Below are positions 50,433-58,533 of a stretch of 64,000 nucleotides of DNA, piece after piece (the first letter of the stretch is position 1; the number at the start of each line of letters is the position of its first letter). Position numbers and translations under genes: made by a program. This DNA comes from Phytohabitans aurantiacus (GTDB taxonomy: Bacteria > Actinomycetota > Actinomycetes > Mycobacteriales > Micromonosporaceae): assembly GCF_027923225.1 (NCBI RefSeq), contig NZ_BSDI01000063.1, forward strand, positions 1 to 64,000, given 5' to 3'. The notes below the pieces were generated by a model. The model had not been told where the DNA came from and made no database searches. It saw only the letters and a list, made by a program, of their open reading frames with translations.

Positions 50433-51629
50433 GTGCGACGTCCAACCCTCTACCTCGCCGCGCTAGCTCTGGCCATCGTGACGGCCGGCTGCGGCGACGA
50501 CTCCTCCGACAGCTCAGACTCAGGGGGCGAAGGCCCCATCAAGGTCGGCCAGATCGTGTCGCTGACCGGCAACTACGCGCCACTCGGCACCGAGAACGAG
50601 AAGTCCGTGAAGCTCGCCGTGGAGCAGGTCAACGCCGCCGGCGGCGTACTCGGACGGCAGCTCGAACTCGTCGTGCGCGACGACAAGAGCCAGCCCGACC
50701 AGTCGGTGCTGGCGTTCAACGACATCAAGGGCGACGTCGCGGCGGTGATCGGTTCGCCGTTCTCCAACTCGGCGCTCGCCACCATCCCGCTCGTCGACCG
50801 CGAGAAGATCCCGTACATCTCGCTTACGCCAGCGGACGAGCAGGTCAAACCCATCCACCCGTACGTCTTCGTGGTGCCCGCCACCTCGGCGACGTACGCC
50901 GCCCGCATCCTCGCGTCCCTCAAGGCGCAGGGTGTCACCAAGCTCGCCGTGGCGTACGACGGCAAGAGCTCCTACGCCAAGGCCGGCTTCAACGGCACCA
51001 AGGAACAGGCGGGGGAGTACGGCATCACACTCGTCGCCACGCCCGAGTTCCAGACCACGACGACCGAGTTCAGCGCGGTCTTCAACCAGGTCCGCTCCTC
51101 GGGGGCGGGCGCGCTGCTGGTGTGGGCGACCGGCCCGCCCGGTGTGGCGCTGGCCAAGCAGTACGCCACGGCCGGGCTGAGCGTGCCGCTGGTGTTCACC
51201 GGTGCGCAGGCCAGCAAGCTGTGGCTGGAGCCGGTCGGCGCGGCGGCCGAGGGGGTCACCGTGGCCAGCTCGGTCGGCGTGGTCGGCGGCAGCCTGCCCG
51301 ACGGCGCGCTCAAGCAGGCCATCGACCAGCTCGCCGGCCCGTTCCAGACCAAGTACGGGTACGCGCCGCCGCAGTTCGCGCAGGACGGGTACACCGGCGT
51401 CAAGCTGCTCGTCGCCGCGATCGAGAAAGCGGGCAGTACCGATCCGGAAAAGGTGCAGAAGGCCCTGGAAGGGTTGTCGCTGACCACCCCGAACGGCGCG
51501 TACACCTACAGCGCCGAGGACCACGCGGGCCTGTCGGCCGACTACATCTCCATCAACACCGTCAAGGGCGGCGCGTTCGTGCCCACCGAGTGGTCGGCGT
51601 GGCAGCTCGCCACGGTGGCCGGCAAGTGA
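50433..51629 (+). CDS. Liv-type ABC transporter substrate-binding lipoprotein
   Basis: 398 aa, GTG start. Signal with lipobox AIVTAGCGDD (Cys about residue 21), a Ser/Asp-rich linker, then a periplasmic-binding type 1 (LivJ) domain: IKVGQIVSLTGNYAPLGTEN, VLGRQLELVVRDDKSQPDQS, AAVIGSPFSNSALATIPL. In aromatic clusters, LivJ-like proteins bind aromatic acids rather than amino acids; here this is inferred from context. First gene of a long unit through 63016. Confidence 0.9.
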   Translation: MRRPTLYLAALALAIVTAGCGDDSSDSSDSGGEGPIKVGQIVSLTGNYAPLGTENEKSVKLAVEQVNAAGGVLGRQLELVVRDDKSQPDQSVLAFNDIKGDVAAVIGSPFSNSALATIPLVDREKIPYISLTPADEQVKPIHPYVFVVPATSATYAARILASLKAQGVTKLAVAYDGKSSYAKAGFNGTKEQAGEYGITLVATPEFQTTTTEFSAVFNQVRSSGAGALLVWATGPPGVALAKQYATAGLSVPLVFTGAQASKLWLEPVGAAAEGVTVASSVGVVGGSLPDGALKQAIDQLAGPFQTKYGYAPPQFAQDGYTGVKLLVAAIEKAGSTDPEKVQKALEGLSLTTPNGAYTYSAEDHAGLSADYISINTVKGGAFVPTEWSAWQLATVAGK

Positions 51630-52393
51630 GTGAGCCGCTGCTCTCCGTCGAGAGTGTGTACCGCTCGTTCGGCGGCGTGTTCGCCGTGCGCGGGGTCGAT
51701 CTGACCGTCGCGCCCGGCGAACTGCGCGGCGTCATCGGGCCGAACGGCGCCGGCAAGTCCACGCTGTTCAGCCTCATCGGCGGGCAGCTCGCCGCCGACC
51801 GCGGCACCGTCACGTTCGCCGGCGACCGGATCGACCGGTTGCCGGCGCACCGGCGGGCTCACCTCGGCATCGCGATCGTCTTCCAGGGCGCGCGCATCTT
51901 CCGCGGGATGACCGCCCTGGAGAACGTCATGGTCGGCGCGCACGCCACCACCCGCGCCGGCTTCCTGCGGGGGACGCTGCGGCTGCCGCCGCATTACCGC
52001 GAGGAGCGGGAGATCCGGCAGCGGGCCCGCGAGGCGCTCGGCCGGGTCGGGCTCGCCGACTGGGCGGACCGCGCCGCCGAGGCGCTGCCGCTGGGCCAGC
52101 AGCGGGCGCTGCAGGTGGCTCGCGCGCTGTGCGGGCGCCCGCGCCTGCTGCTGCTCGACGAGCCGGCCGCCGGCCTGCGCGCCGCCGAGCGGGAGGCCCT
52201 CGCGCAGCTCATCGAGGAACTGAAGGCGGGCGGGCTCACGATGATCAAGATCGAGCACGACGTGGCGTTCGTGACCCGGCTGGCCGACCGGGTCACGGTG
52301 CTCGACCTGGGCAGGGTCATCGCCGAGGGCACGCCGGCCGAGATCCGCGCCGATCCCGCCGTCGTGGCGGCCTACCTGGGGACGGCGGCATGA
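51626..52393 (+). CDS. Liv-type ABC transporter ATP-binding protein (LivG-like)
   Basis: 255 aa; GTG overlapping the upstream stop. Walker A GPNGAGKSTLFSLI, Q-loop region IVFQGARIFRGM, the long LivG insertion (AHATTRAGFLRGTLRLPPHY), a signature LPLGQQRALQVARAL in place of LSGGQ (normal for LivG), and Walker B LLLLDEPAAGL. Pairs with the LivF-like ATPase. Confidence 0.93.
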   Translation: MSEPLLSVESVYRSFGGVFAVRGVDLTVAPGELRGVIGPNGAGKSTLFSLIGGQLAADRGTVTFAGDRIDRLPAHRRAHLGIAIVFQGARIFRGMTALENVMVGAHATTRAGFLRGTLRLPPHYREEREIRQRAREALGRVGLADWADRAAEALPLGQQRALQVARALCGRPRLLLLDEPAAGLRAAEREALAQLIEELKAGGLTMIKIEHDVAFVTRLADRVTVLDLGRVIAEGTPAEIRADPAVVAAYLGTAA

Positions 52394-53139
52394 TCGAGGG
52401 CAGCGTGATCGAGGTTCGGGACCTCACCGTCCGGTACGGGGCGGCCGTGGCGCTCGACGGCGTCAGCCTGACCGTCGGCGCGGGCGAGATGGTGGCGCTC
52501 ATCGGCCCCAACGGCGCCGGAAAGTCCACATTGGTCAACACGCTGTCGGGCATCCTGCGCCCCGCGTCCGGCCGGGTCACCATCGGCGGGCGGCTCGCGC
52601 AGGTCCCCGAGGGACGGCAGATGTTCCCTGATCTCACCGTCGACGACAACCTGCGGCTCGGCGGCTGGCGGGTCCGCAACCGCGACACCGGCCCGATCTA
52701 CGAGGTGCTGCCGGACCTGGTGAAGCTGCGCCGCCGCCGTGCCGGGCTGCTGTCCGGCGGGCAGCAGCAGATGGTGGCGGTCGGCCGGGCGCTGATGAGC
52801 CGGCCCGACGTGCTCGCGGTCGACGAGCTGTCGCTCGGGCTGGCGCCGCTGGTGGTCGCCGACCTGGTGCGGCACCTGCGCGAGCTCAACGCCGAGCGCG
52901 GGCTGGCGGTGCTGCTCATCGAGCAGAACGCCCGCATCGCGCTCGACCTGTGCACCCGCGCCTACGTCCTGGAGGCCGGCCGCATCGCGGTTTCCGGCTC
53001 GGCGGAGGAACTCGCGGCGAGCCCGACGGTCGCCGCCGCCTACCTAGGTGCGGACGCCCCCGTGATCAGGGCGTCCCTCAAGTCGCTAGAACAGCTTGAG
53101 GGACGCCCTGATCACGAAGAGGAGGGGGTCGCGCGATGA
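52390..53139 (+). CDS. Liv-type ABC transporter ATP-binding protein (LivF-like), C-terminus altered by a palindrome
   Basis: 249 aa, ATGA overlap. Walker A GPNGAGKSTLVNTL, signature LLSGGQQQMVAVGRAL, Walker B VLAVDELSLGLAPL. LivF proteins normally end just after a segment like VAAAYLGAD. Here about 25 extra residues (VIRASLKSLEQLEGRPDHEE...) are encoded by a perfect 21-bp inverted repeat and its flanks, suggesting an inserted element that extended the frame into the next gene's start. Confidence 0.92.
   Translation: MIEGSVIEVRDLTVRYGAAVALDGVSLTVGAGEMVALIGPNGAGKSTLVNTLSGILRPASGRVTIGGRLAQVPEGRQMFPDLTVDDNLRLGGWRVRNRDTGPIYEVLPDLVKLRRRRAGLLSGGQQQMVAVGRALMSRPDVLAVDELSLGLAPLVVADLVRHLRELNAERGLAVLLIEQNARIALDLCTRAYVLEAGRIAVSGSAEELAASPTVAAAYLGADAPVIRASLKSLEQLEGRPDHEEEGVAR
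53062..53115. repeat. Perfect 21-bp inverted repeat inside the 3' end of the LivF-like gene
   Basis: The left arm 53062-53082 begins GTGATCAGGGCGTCCC. The right arm 53095-53115 is its exact reverse complement, with a 12-nt loop between. In RNA this is a very stable hairpin 20 bp before the LivH-like start, able to act as an attenuator, processing or stability element between ATPase and permease cistrons. No T-run follows. Confidence 0.88.
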
Positions 53140-53996
53140 GCGAGTTGTTGCAGTACCTCATCACGGGGGTGGGGGGTGGGTGCGCGTTCGCGCTGGTGGG
53201 TAGCGGGCTCGTCGCCATCTACCGGGTCACGCGGGTGGTCAACTTCGCGCAGGGCGCGTTCGCGGTCATCGCGGCGCTCACCGCGTCGACGCTGCTCGCC
53301 ACCGGCCTGCCGCACGGCCTCGCCGAAGGGCTCGCGGTCGCGGTCGGCGCACTCACCGGGCTGCTCGTCGGCCTCGTCGCCATCGGCAAGCCCGGTACGC
53401 CACCCGGCGCGGCGCTCATCGCCACGCTCGGGCTCGGTGTGTTCGCGTACGCCGTCGAGGTGCTGATCTGGGGCGACCAGCCGCGCTCGTTTCCCGGCGT
53501 GCCCGGTGCCGTCGAGATCTTCGGTGCCCGGTTCCAGGCGCACTACCTGCTCATCATCGGCGCCACACTCGCGGTGTTCGCCGGGATGGGGCTGCTGTTC
53601 ACCCGCACCGACGTGGGCCGGGCGCTGTCGGCGTGCGCCTCCAACCCGTACGCGGCGAAGGTCGTCGGCATCAGCGTGACCCGGATGGGGCTGGTCTCGT
53701 TCGCGATCGGCGGCGCCCTCGGCGGGCTGGCCGGCGTGCTGGTCACCCCGATCCAGCTGGTCACGTTCGACTACGACGTCACGCTCATCGTCGGCGGCTT
53801 CGCCGCCGCCATCCTCGGCGGGCTGGTCCGCCCGGCGCTCACCCTCGCCGGCGGGCTGCTGCTCGGCGTCGCGCAGGCGCTGGTCGCCGGGTACGGCAAC
53901 GCCGCGTACCAGATGGAGGTCGCGCTGGTGCTGATGCTCGCCGTGATGGTCTGGCAGGCCGCGCGCAAGCCCATCGTCCAGGAGGAAACGGCATGA
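53136..53996 (+). CDS. Liv-type ABC transporter permease (LivH-like)
   Basis: 286 aa, ATGA overlap with the previous gene. About eight hydrophobic segments. Typical LivH start (LLQYLITGVGGGCAFALVGS, then VTRVVNFAQGAFAVIAALTA) and the EAA-like loop GRALSACASNPYAAKVVGIS. Forms the membrane channel with the LivM-like protein. Confidence 0.92.
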   Translation: MSELLQYLITGVGGGCAFALVGSGLVAIYRVTRVVNFAQGAFAVIAALTASTLLATGLPHGLAEGLAVAVGALTGLLVGLVAIGKPGTPPGAALIATLGLGVFAYAVEVLIWGDQPRSFPGVPGAVEIFGARFQAHYLLIIGATLAVFAGMGLLFTRTDVGRALSACASNPYAAKVVGISVTRMGLVSFAIGGALGGLAGVLVTPIQLVTFDYDVTLIVGGFAAAILGGLVRPALTLAGGLLLGVAQALVAGYGNAAYQMEVALVLMLAVMVWQAARKPIVQEETA

Positions 53997-54985
53997 GGTC
54001 GCGGGTCGTTCGCTGGCTGCCCGGGGTGGTGGTCGCCGCCGGTACTCTCGCGCTGCCGCCGCTGCTTTCGAGCGGGCACCTGTCCGTGTACATCCTGCTC
54101 GGTCTCGCCGCCATGGTGACCATCGGGCTGTCGCTGCTGATGGGGTACGCCGGGCAGGTCTCGCTCGGGCAGGCGTCGTTCTACGCGATCGGCGGGTACA
54201 CGGCCGGCCTGCTGAGCGTGCACAGCTTCCCGCCGCTGCTGGGACTGCTCGCCGCGCCGGTCGCGGCGGCGCTGTTCGCCCTGCTGGTGGGCGTACCGCT
54301 GCTGCGCTTGCGCGGGCACCACCTCGCGTTCGCCACGCTCGCCACGCAGCTGATCCTGCTGTCGCTGGTCGGGCAGGCCGACTGGGCCGGGGGAGCGATC
54401 GGGCTGCAGGGCATCCCGCGGCTGTCCGTGGGCGGGTACGAGTTCGCCGAGGACATCTCGTACGCGTACCTGACCTGGGCCGCCGTCGCGCTCACCCTGA
54501 TCGTGGCGCACAACGTGGTCGCGTCCAGATCGGGGCGCGGCCTGCGCGCCCTGGCGACCAGCGAGACCGCGGCCGCGGCGAGCGGGGTGCCGGTCGGCGG
54601 GTACCGGCTGGCGGTGTTCGCGCTGTCGGCGGCGTTCGCCGGCCTGGCGGGCGGGATCTACGCGTTCTACCTCGGCTACATCGCGCCGGGCTCGTTCCCG
54701 GTGCTGCTGTCCATCGAGTACGTCGTGATGGCGGTCGTCGGCGGTCTGGGCACGCTGTGGGGCGCTCTGGTGGGTGCGACCGCGATCGTGCTGCTCATCC
54801 AGGTGCTCACCACGATCGGCACCCAGCCCGGGATGCCCAGCTACGCCCCGAGCGTGCTCTCGTACGCCGTCTACGGGCTCCTGCTGGTCGTCGTGGTGCT
54901 CTTCCTGCCGCACGGGATGGTGCCAGCGGCGCGCCGGGCCGTCGAGCGACGTATGACACAAACCTTGACGGTGGAGAAGCGATGA
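53993..54985 (+). CDS. Liv-type ABC transporter permease (LivM-like)
   Basis: 330 aa, ATGA overlap. Typical LivM segments are LSLLMGYAGQVSLGQASFYA, GRGLRALATSETAAAASGVP (EAA loop) and FYLGYIAPGSFPVLLSIEYV. The stop overlaps the gentisate dioxygenase start, so uptake and ring cleavage are translationally linked. Confidence 0.92.
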   Translation: MRSRVVRWLPGVVVAAGTLALPPLLSSGHLSVYILLGLAAMVTIGLSLLMGYAGQVSLGQASFYAIGGYTAGLLSVHSFPPLLGLLAAPVAAALFALLVGVPLLRLRGHHLAFATLATQLILLSLVGQADWAGGAIGLQGIPRLSVGGYEFAEDISYAYLTWAAVALTLIVAHNVVASRSGRGLRALATSETAAAASGVPVGGYRLAVFALSAAFAGLAGGIYAFYLGYIAPGSFPVLLSIEYVVMAVVGGLGTLWGALVGATAIVLLIQVLTTIGTQPGMPSYAPSVLSYAVYGLLLVVVVLFLPHGMVPAARRAVERRMTQTLTVEKR

Positions 54986-56025
54986 GTCAAGCTAACCTCA
55001 TGACCGGCGACCCGTACGACGCGATCGCGCGGCTCGGCACCGCCCCGCTGTGGCGGTACTACGGAAACCTCTTCGCCGCCGAGCCGAAGAGCCGGGCGGT
55101 GCCGTACCGGTGGAGCTACGCCGCGCTGCGGCCCTACCTGCTGCACTTCGCCGACGTGCTCTCCCTGGAGGAGGCCGAGCGCCGGGTTCTCATGCTCGTC
55201 AACCCCGGCCTGACCGAGCCGCCCGCCACGACCACCAACCTGTACGCGGGCATCCAGGTGATCCTGCCCGGCGAGACCGCGCAGGCGCACCGGCACACGG
55301 CTGGCGCGTTCCGGTTCATCATCGAAGGCAACGGCGCCTACACGACGGTCAACGGCGAGCGGGTCCACATGCGCCCCGGCGACCTGCTGCTGACCCCCGG
55401 CTGGCACTGGCACGACCACGCGCACGAGGGCGACGGCCCGATGCTGTGGCTCGACGGGCTGGACTACCCGCTCGTCAACGCCCTGGAGGTCGGGTTCTTC
55501 GAGCTGTACAGCGAGCGGACGCAGAAGGCTGACGTGCCCGACGACATCTCCTCGCGGCAGTTCATCCACGGCCGGCTCACGCCCGCGTGGGACCCGAAGC
55601 CCAGCGCCAACTCGCCGATCGGCAACTACCCGTGGGAGGAGACCTCCCGGGCGTTCGACGCGATCGCCGACGACGCGAGCGGCAGCGACGCCGACGGTGT
55701 GGTGCTGGAGTACACCAACCCGTGGACCGGCGGACCGGTCATGCCCACCATCGGCTGCCGGATCGCGCGGCTGCGCCCCGGTTTTCGTGGCGTGTCGCGC
55801 CGGCAGACCCCCAGCACGATCTACCACGTGGTGCGTGGCGAAGGAGTGACCATAGTGGACGGCCAACGCCTGGAGTGGGGCGAGAAGGACGTGTTCGCGG
55901 TGCCCGGCTGGGCGGCGTACGAGCACCGGAACGCCTCGCTCTCGGACGACGCGATCCTGTTCTCGTACTCGGACACCCCCGCCGTGACAGCACTGGGCCT
56001 GTACCGCGAGGAGTACGTACGGTGA
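54982..56025 (+). CDS. Gentisate 1,2-dioxygenase (bicupin)
   Basis: 347 aa from the ATG at 54982 (ATGA overlap). Two cupin domains. The N-terminal one carries the Fe(II) ligands in ETAQAHRHTAGAFRFIIEG (H-x-H) and TPGWHWHDHAHEG; the C-terminal one (STIYHVVRGEGVTI, FAVPGWAAYEH) is structural. Length and order match gentisate dioxygenases (about 340-370 aa). It opens the ring of gentisate to maleylpyruvate. Neither a glutathione- nor a mycothiol-type isomerase is seen in the window. Confidence 0.9.
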   Translation: MSQANLMTGDPYDAIARLGTAPLWRYYGNLFAAEPKSRAVPYRWSYAALRPYLLHFADVLSLEEAERRVLMLVNPGLTEPPATTTNLYAGIQVILPGETAQAHRHTAGAFRFIIEGNGAYTTVNGERVHMRPGDLLLTPGWHWHDHAHEGDGPMLWLDGLDYPLVNALEVGFFELYSERTQKADVPDDISSRQFIHGRLTPAWDPKPSANSPIGNYPWEETSRAFDAIADDASGSDADGVVLEYTNPWTGGPVMPTIGCRIARLRPGFRGVSRRQTPSTIYHVVRGEGVTIVDGQRLEWGEKDVFAVPGWAAYEHRNASLSDDAILFSYSDTPAVTALGLYREEYVR

Positions 56026-56888
56026 GGCTGTGTGTCTACCGCGACGGCGGGACGCGGCTCGGCGTCGTCGATGGTGGTGATGTGGTCGACGTGACCGACC
56101 TCGCGCCCGCGTTCGGGGTGCCTGGGCCGCTGCACGCCGTCCTGGAGCACGGCATCGACCTGGCCCGCCTGCGCCCGGACGGCCGGCCACGGCGGCCACT
56201 GGCCGATGTGGAGCTTCTCGCGCCGTTGCCGCGCCCGGGAAAGATCGTGGCGGCACCCGTCAACTACCGCGACCACCAGGCCGAGATGGACGCCCCGCTG
56301 ACCGTGGCCGAGCTCGGCGTCTTCCTCAAGGCGCCCTCGTCGGTCATCGGCCCCGGCGGCACCGTCACGCTGCCGTACACCGACCTGCGCACCGACCAGG
56401 AAGCCGAACTGGCCGCCGTCATCGGGCGCACCGCCCGCGACGTGCCGGAGGCCGAGGCGCTGTCCTATGTGGCCGGCTACACCTGCCTGCTCGACATCAC
56501 CGTGCGGTCCACGGAGGACCGGTCGACCCGCAAGTCGTTCGACACGTTCACGCCGATCGGCCCGTGGCTGACCACACCCGACGAGGTCGGCGACCCGGGC
56601 GGCCTCGACCTGCGCTGCTGGGTCGGCGGGACGCCACGCCAGTCGGCCACTACAGCCGACCTCATCTTCGGGGTGGCACGCCTGATCGCGTACGCCAGCT
56701 CGGTCATGACGCTGTGGCCGGGTGACGTGATAGCCACCGGCACCCCGGCGGGCGTCGGCCCGATCCACGACGGCGACCGGATCGTCATGGAGATCGAGCG
56801 CGTCGGCCGCCTCGAAGTGGGCGTGAGCGGCGCCGGCGCCCGCCCGTACGCCACCCGCCCCGGCGCCCGAGCGGTGGTGGCCTCATGA
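56022..56888 (+). CDS. Fumarylacetoacetate hydrolase-family protein (probable fumarylpyruvate hydrolase)
   Basis: 288 aa; GTG overlapping the previous stop. The N-terminal lid reads LCVYRDGGTRLGVVDGG. The FAH core has VAAPVNYRDHQAEM, metal ligands in DQEAELAAVIGRTA and YTCLLDITVR, KSFDTFTPIGPWL and VIATGTPAGVGP. Placement directly after gentisate dioxygenase supports hydrolysis of maleyl/fumarylpyruvate to pyruvate plus maleate/fumarate. Confidence 0.9.
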   Translation: MRLCVYRDGGTRLGVVDGGDVVDVTDLAPAFGVPGPLHAVLEHGIDLARLRPDGRPRRPLADVELLAPLPRPGKIVAAPVNYRDHQAEMDAPLTVAELGVFLKAPSSVIGPGGTVTLPYTDLRTDQEAELAAVIGRTARDVPEAEALSYVAGYTCLLDITVRSTEDRSTRKSFDTFTPIGPWLTTPDEVGDPGGLDLRCWVGGTPRQSATTADLIFGVARLIAYASSVMTLWPGDVIATGTPAGVGPIHDGDRIVMEIERVGRLEVGVSGAGARPYATRPGARAVVAS

Positions 56889-58096
56889 ACCACCGTCAGG
56901 TCATCGTGGTGGGCGCCGGACCGGTCGGCATGGCGGCGGCGCTGTCGCTGCGGGCGCTCGGGCGGCCCGTCACGGTGCTCGAAGCCGGCGCCGAAGACCG
57001 GCTGCGCCCCGGCAGCCGCGCCATCTTCGTGCACCGGGCCACCCTGGAGGTGCTCGACCGCTCCAGCCCGGGCCTCGCCGCCGACCTGGCCGCGCACGGC
57101 CTGATCTGGCAGACCAAGCGCACCTTCTACGCCGGCACCCAGGTCTTCGCCCGCACCTACCCGCCGCCCCCGGCCGGCACGCTGCCGCACTTCACCAGCC
57201 TCCCGCAGGTGGAGACCGAGCGGTACCTGCTGCAGGCGTGCAAGGCGGCCGGCGTCGAGTTCGTCTGGAACGCCGAGGTGACCGGCGCCGAGTCGACTAT
57301 GGACGGTGTCGCGCTGGCCACGTCGACCGGCGACCGCTGGACCGCGGAGTACGTCATCGCCGCCGACGGGTCGCGCTCGCCGGTACGGGCCGCCCTGGGG
57401 ATACCGATGGAGGGCAGTCGCTCCGACGGCTGGTACGTGGTCGTCGACGTGGAGGAGGACGCCGGCGACCCGCTGCCGGTCGAGCGGGTCTTCCACTACG
57501 CCCACCCGAGCGTGGACGGGCGCAACGTGCTGCTGGTGCCGTACGCCGGCGGCTGGCGCGTCGACCTGCAACTGCACGACGGCGACGACCCCGACGCGCT
57601 CAGCTCCGGTGAGGGGCTGCGCGAGTGGCTGCGCGCGGTCATGCCGCCCGCGTACGCCGACCGCGTCGCCTGGGCCTCCACGTACCGGTTCCTGCAGGTG
57701 GTGGCCGCCGACTTCGCCGACCCGGCGCGGCGGGTGTTGCTCGCCGGTGAGGCGGCACACCTGTTCGCCCCGTTCGGCGCGCGCGGCATGAACTCCGGGG
57801 TACCGGACGCCGACGCCGCCGCCACGGCCGTCCACATCGCACTGTCCACTCCGGTGGCGGCGCGGGCACGGGCGGCGGTGGACGACTTCGCGCTGTCCCG
57901 GCGCCGCGCGGCGATGTTCAACCGGGACGCCGCCGGCACCGCCCTGACACACCTGCGCCCGGGCCCGGCCGAGCGGGCGGCACAGGAGGGCGCGGCCCAG
58001 GGCGCCGACCGCGACGAGAGCCTCGGGCACTGGCTCGACACCGCGCCGTACGGCCCGCGCGAGCTCCCGCCCGGCAACACGATCTACAAGTACTGA
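56885..58096 (+). CDS. FAD-dependent aromatic monooxygenase (group A)
   Basis: 403 aa, ATGA overlap. The GxGxxG motif is IVVGAGPVGMAAALSL and the DG motif is VIAADGSRSPVRAALG. The usual GD motif reads VLLAGEAAHLFAPFGARGMN, with Glu in place of Asp but the rest intact. Such enzymes hydroxylate phenolic acids or their CoA thioesters with NAD(P)H and O2. Between gentisate dioxygenase and a thioesterase plus CoA ligase, it most likely makes gentisate or gentisyl-CoA (salicylyl-CoA 5-hydroxylase or 3-hydroxybenzoate 6-hydroxylase type). Confidence 0.88.
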   Translation: MNHRQVIVVGAGPVGMAAALSLRALGRPVTVLEAGAEDRLRPGSRAIFVHRATLEVLDRSSPGLAADLAAHGLIWQTKRTFYAGTQVFARTYPPPPAGTLPHFTSLPQVETERYLLQACKAAGVEFVWNAEVTGAESTMDGVALATSTGDRWTAEYVIAADGSRSPVRAALGIPMEGSRSDGWYVVVDVEEDAGDPLPVERVFHYAHPSVDGRNVLLVPYAGGWRVDLQLHDGDDPDALSSGEGLREWLRAVMPPAYADRVAWASTYRFLQVVAADFADPARRVLLAGEAAHLFAPFGARGMNSGVPDADAAATAVHIALSTPVAARARAAVDDFALSRRRAAMFNRDAAGTALTHLRPGPAERAAQEGAAQGADRDESLGHWLDTAPYGPRELPPGNTIYKY

Positions 58097-58107
58097 GGGG
58101 CCGACAT

Positions 58108-58530
58108 ATGGCAGAACCCGCGTCGATCGTCACGCGCAGGCGGCTGGAATGGTCGGAGACCGACCCCATGGACCGCTGGCACTACTCGGTGGTGCTGCGG
58201 TTCGTGGAGAGCGCCGAGACGCTGCTGCACCACCGGCTCGGCATCCAGCACGACGAGTTCCGGCGGATGCCCCGGCTCAACGTCACCGTCGACTTCCTCG
58301 GCGCGCTGCACTACGACGAGACCGCCGAGACGGCGCTCGCGGTCGAGCACGTCGGGCGCAGCTCGATGCGGTACGCGTTCACGGTGAGCAGGGACGGCCG
58401 GCCCCTCGCGCGAGGGACGATGACGGTGGCGTGGTTCGACCCGGAGACCGGGCGCAGCGCGCCGTGGCCGGACCGCCTGCGGAAGCTCTTCGGCGAGTCC
58501 GGACCGGTCCCCGCTTCCGAGGAGGGCTGA
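58108..58530 (+). CDS. Hotdog-fold acyl-CoA thioesterase (4HBT-like)
   Basis: 140 aa. 4HBT features: RRRLEWSETDPMDRWHYSVV with the acidic active-site region, LRFVESAETLLHHRLG helix and LNVTVDFLGALHYDETAETA strand pairs. A probable aryl-CoA thioesterase; in context, release of gentisate from gentisyl-CoA is the simplest role. Starts 11 bp after the monooxygenase. Confidence 0.87.
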   Translation: MAEPASIVTRRRLEWSETDPMDRWHYSVVLRFVESAETLLHHRLGIQHDEFRRMPRLNVTVDFLGALHYDETAETALAVEHVGRSSMRYAFTVSRDGRPLARGTMTVAWFDPETGRSAPWPDRLRKLFGESGPVPASEEG

Positions 58531-58533
58531 CTG

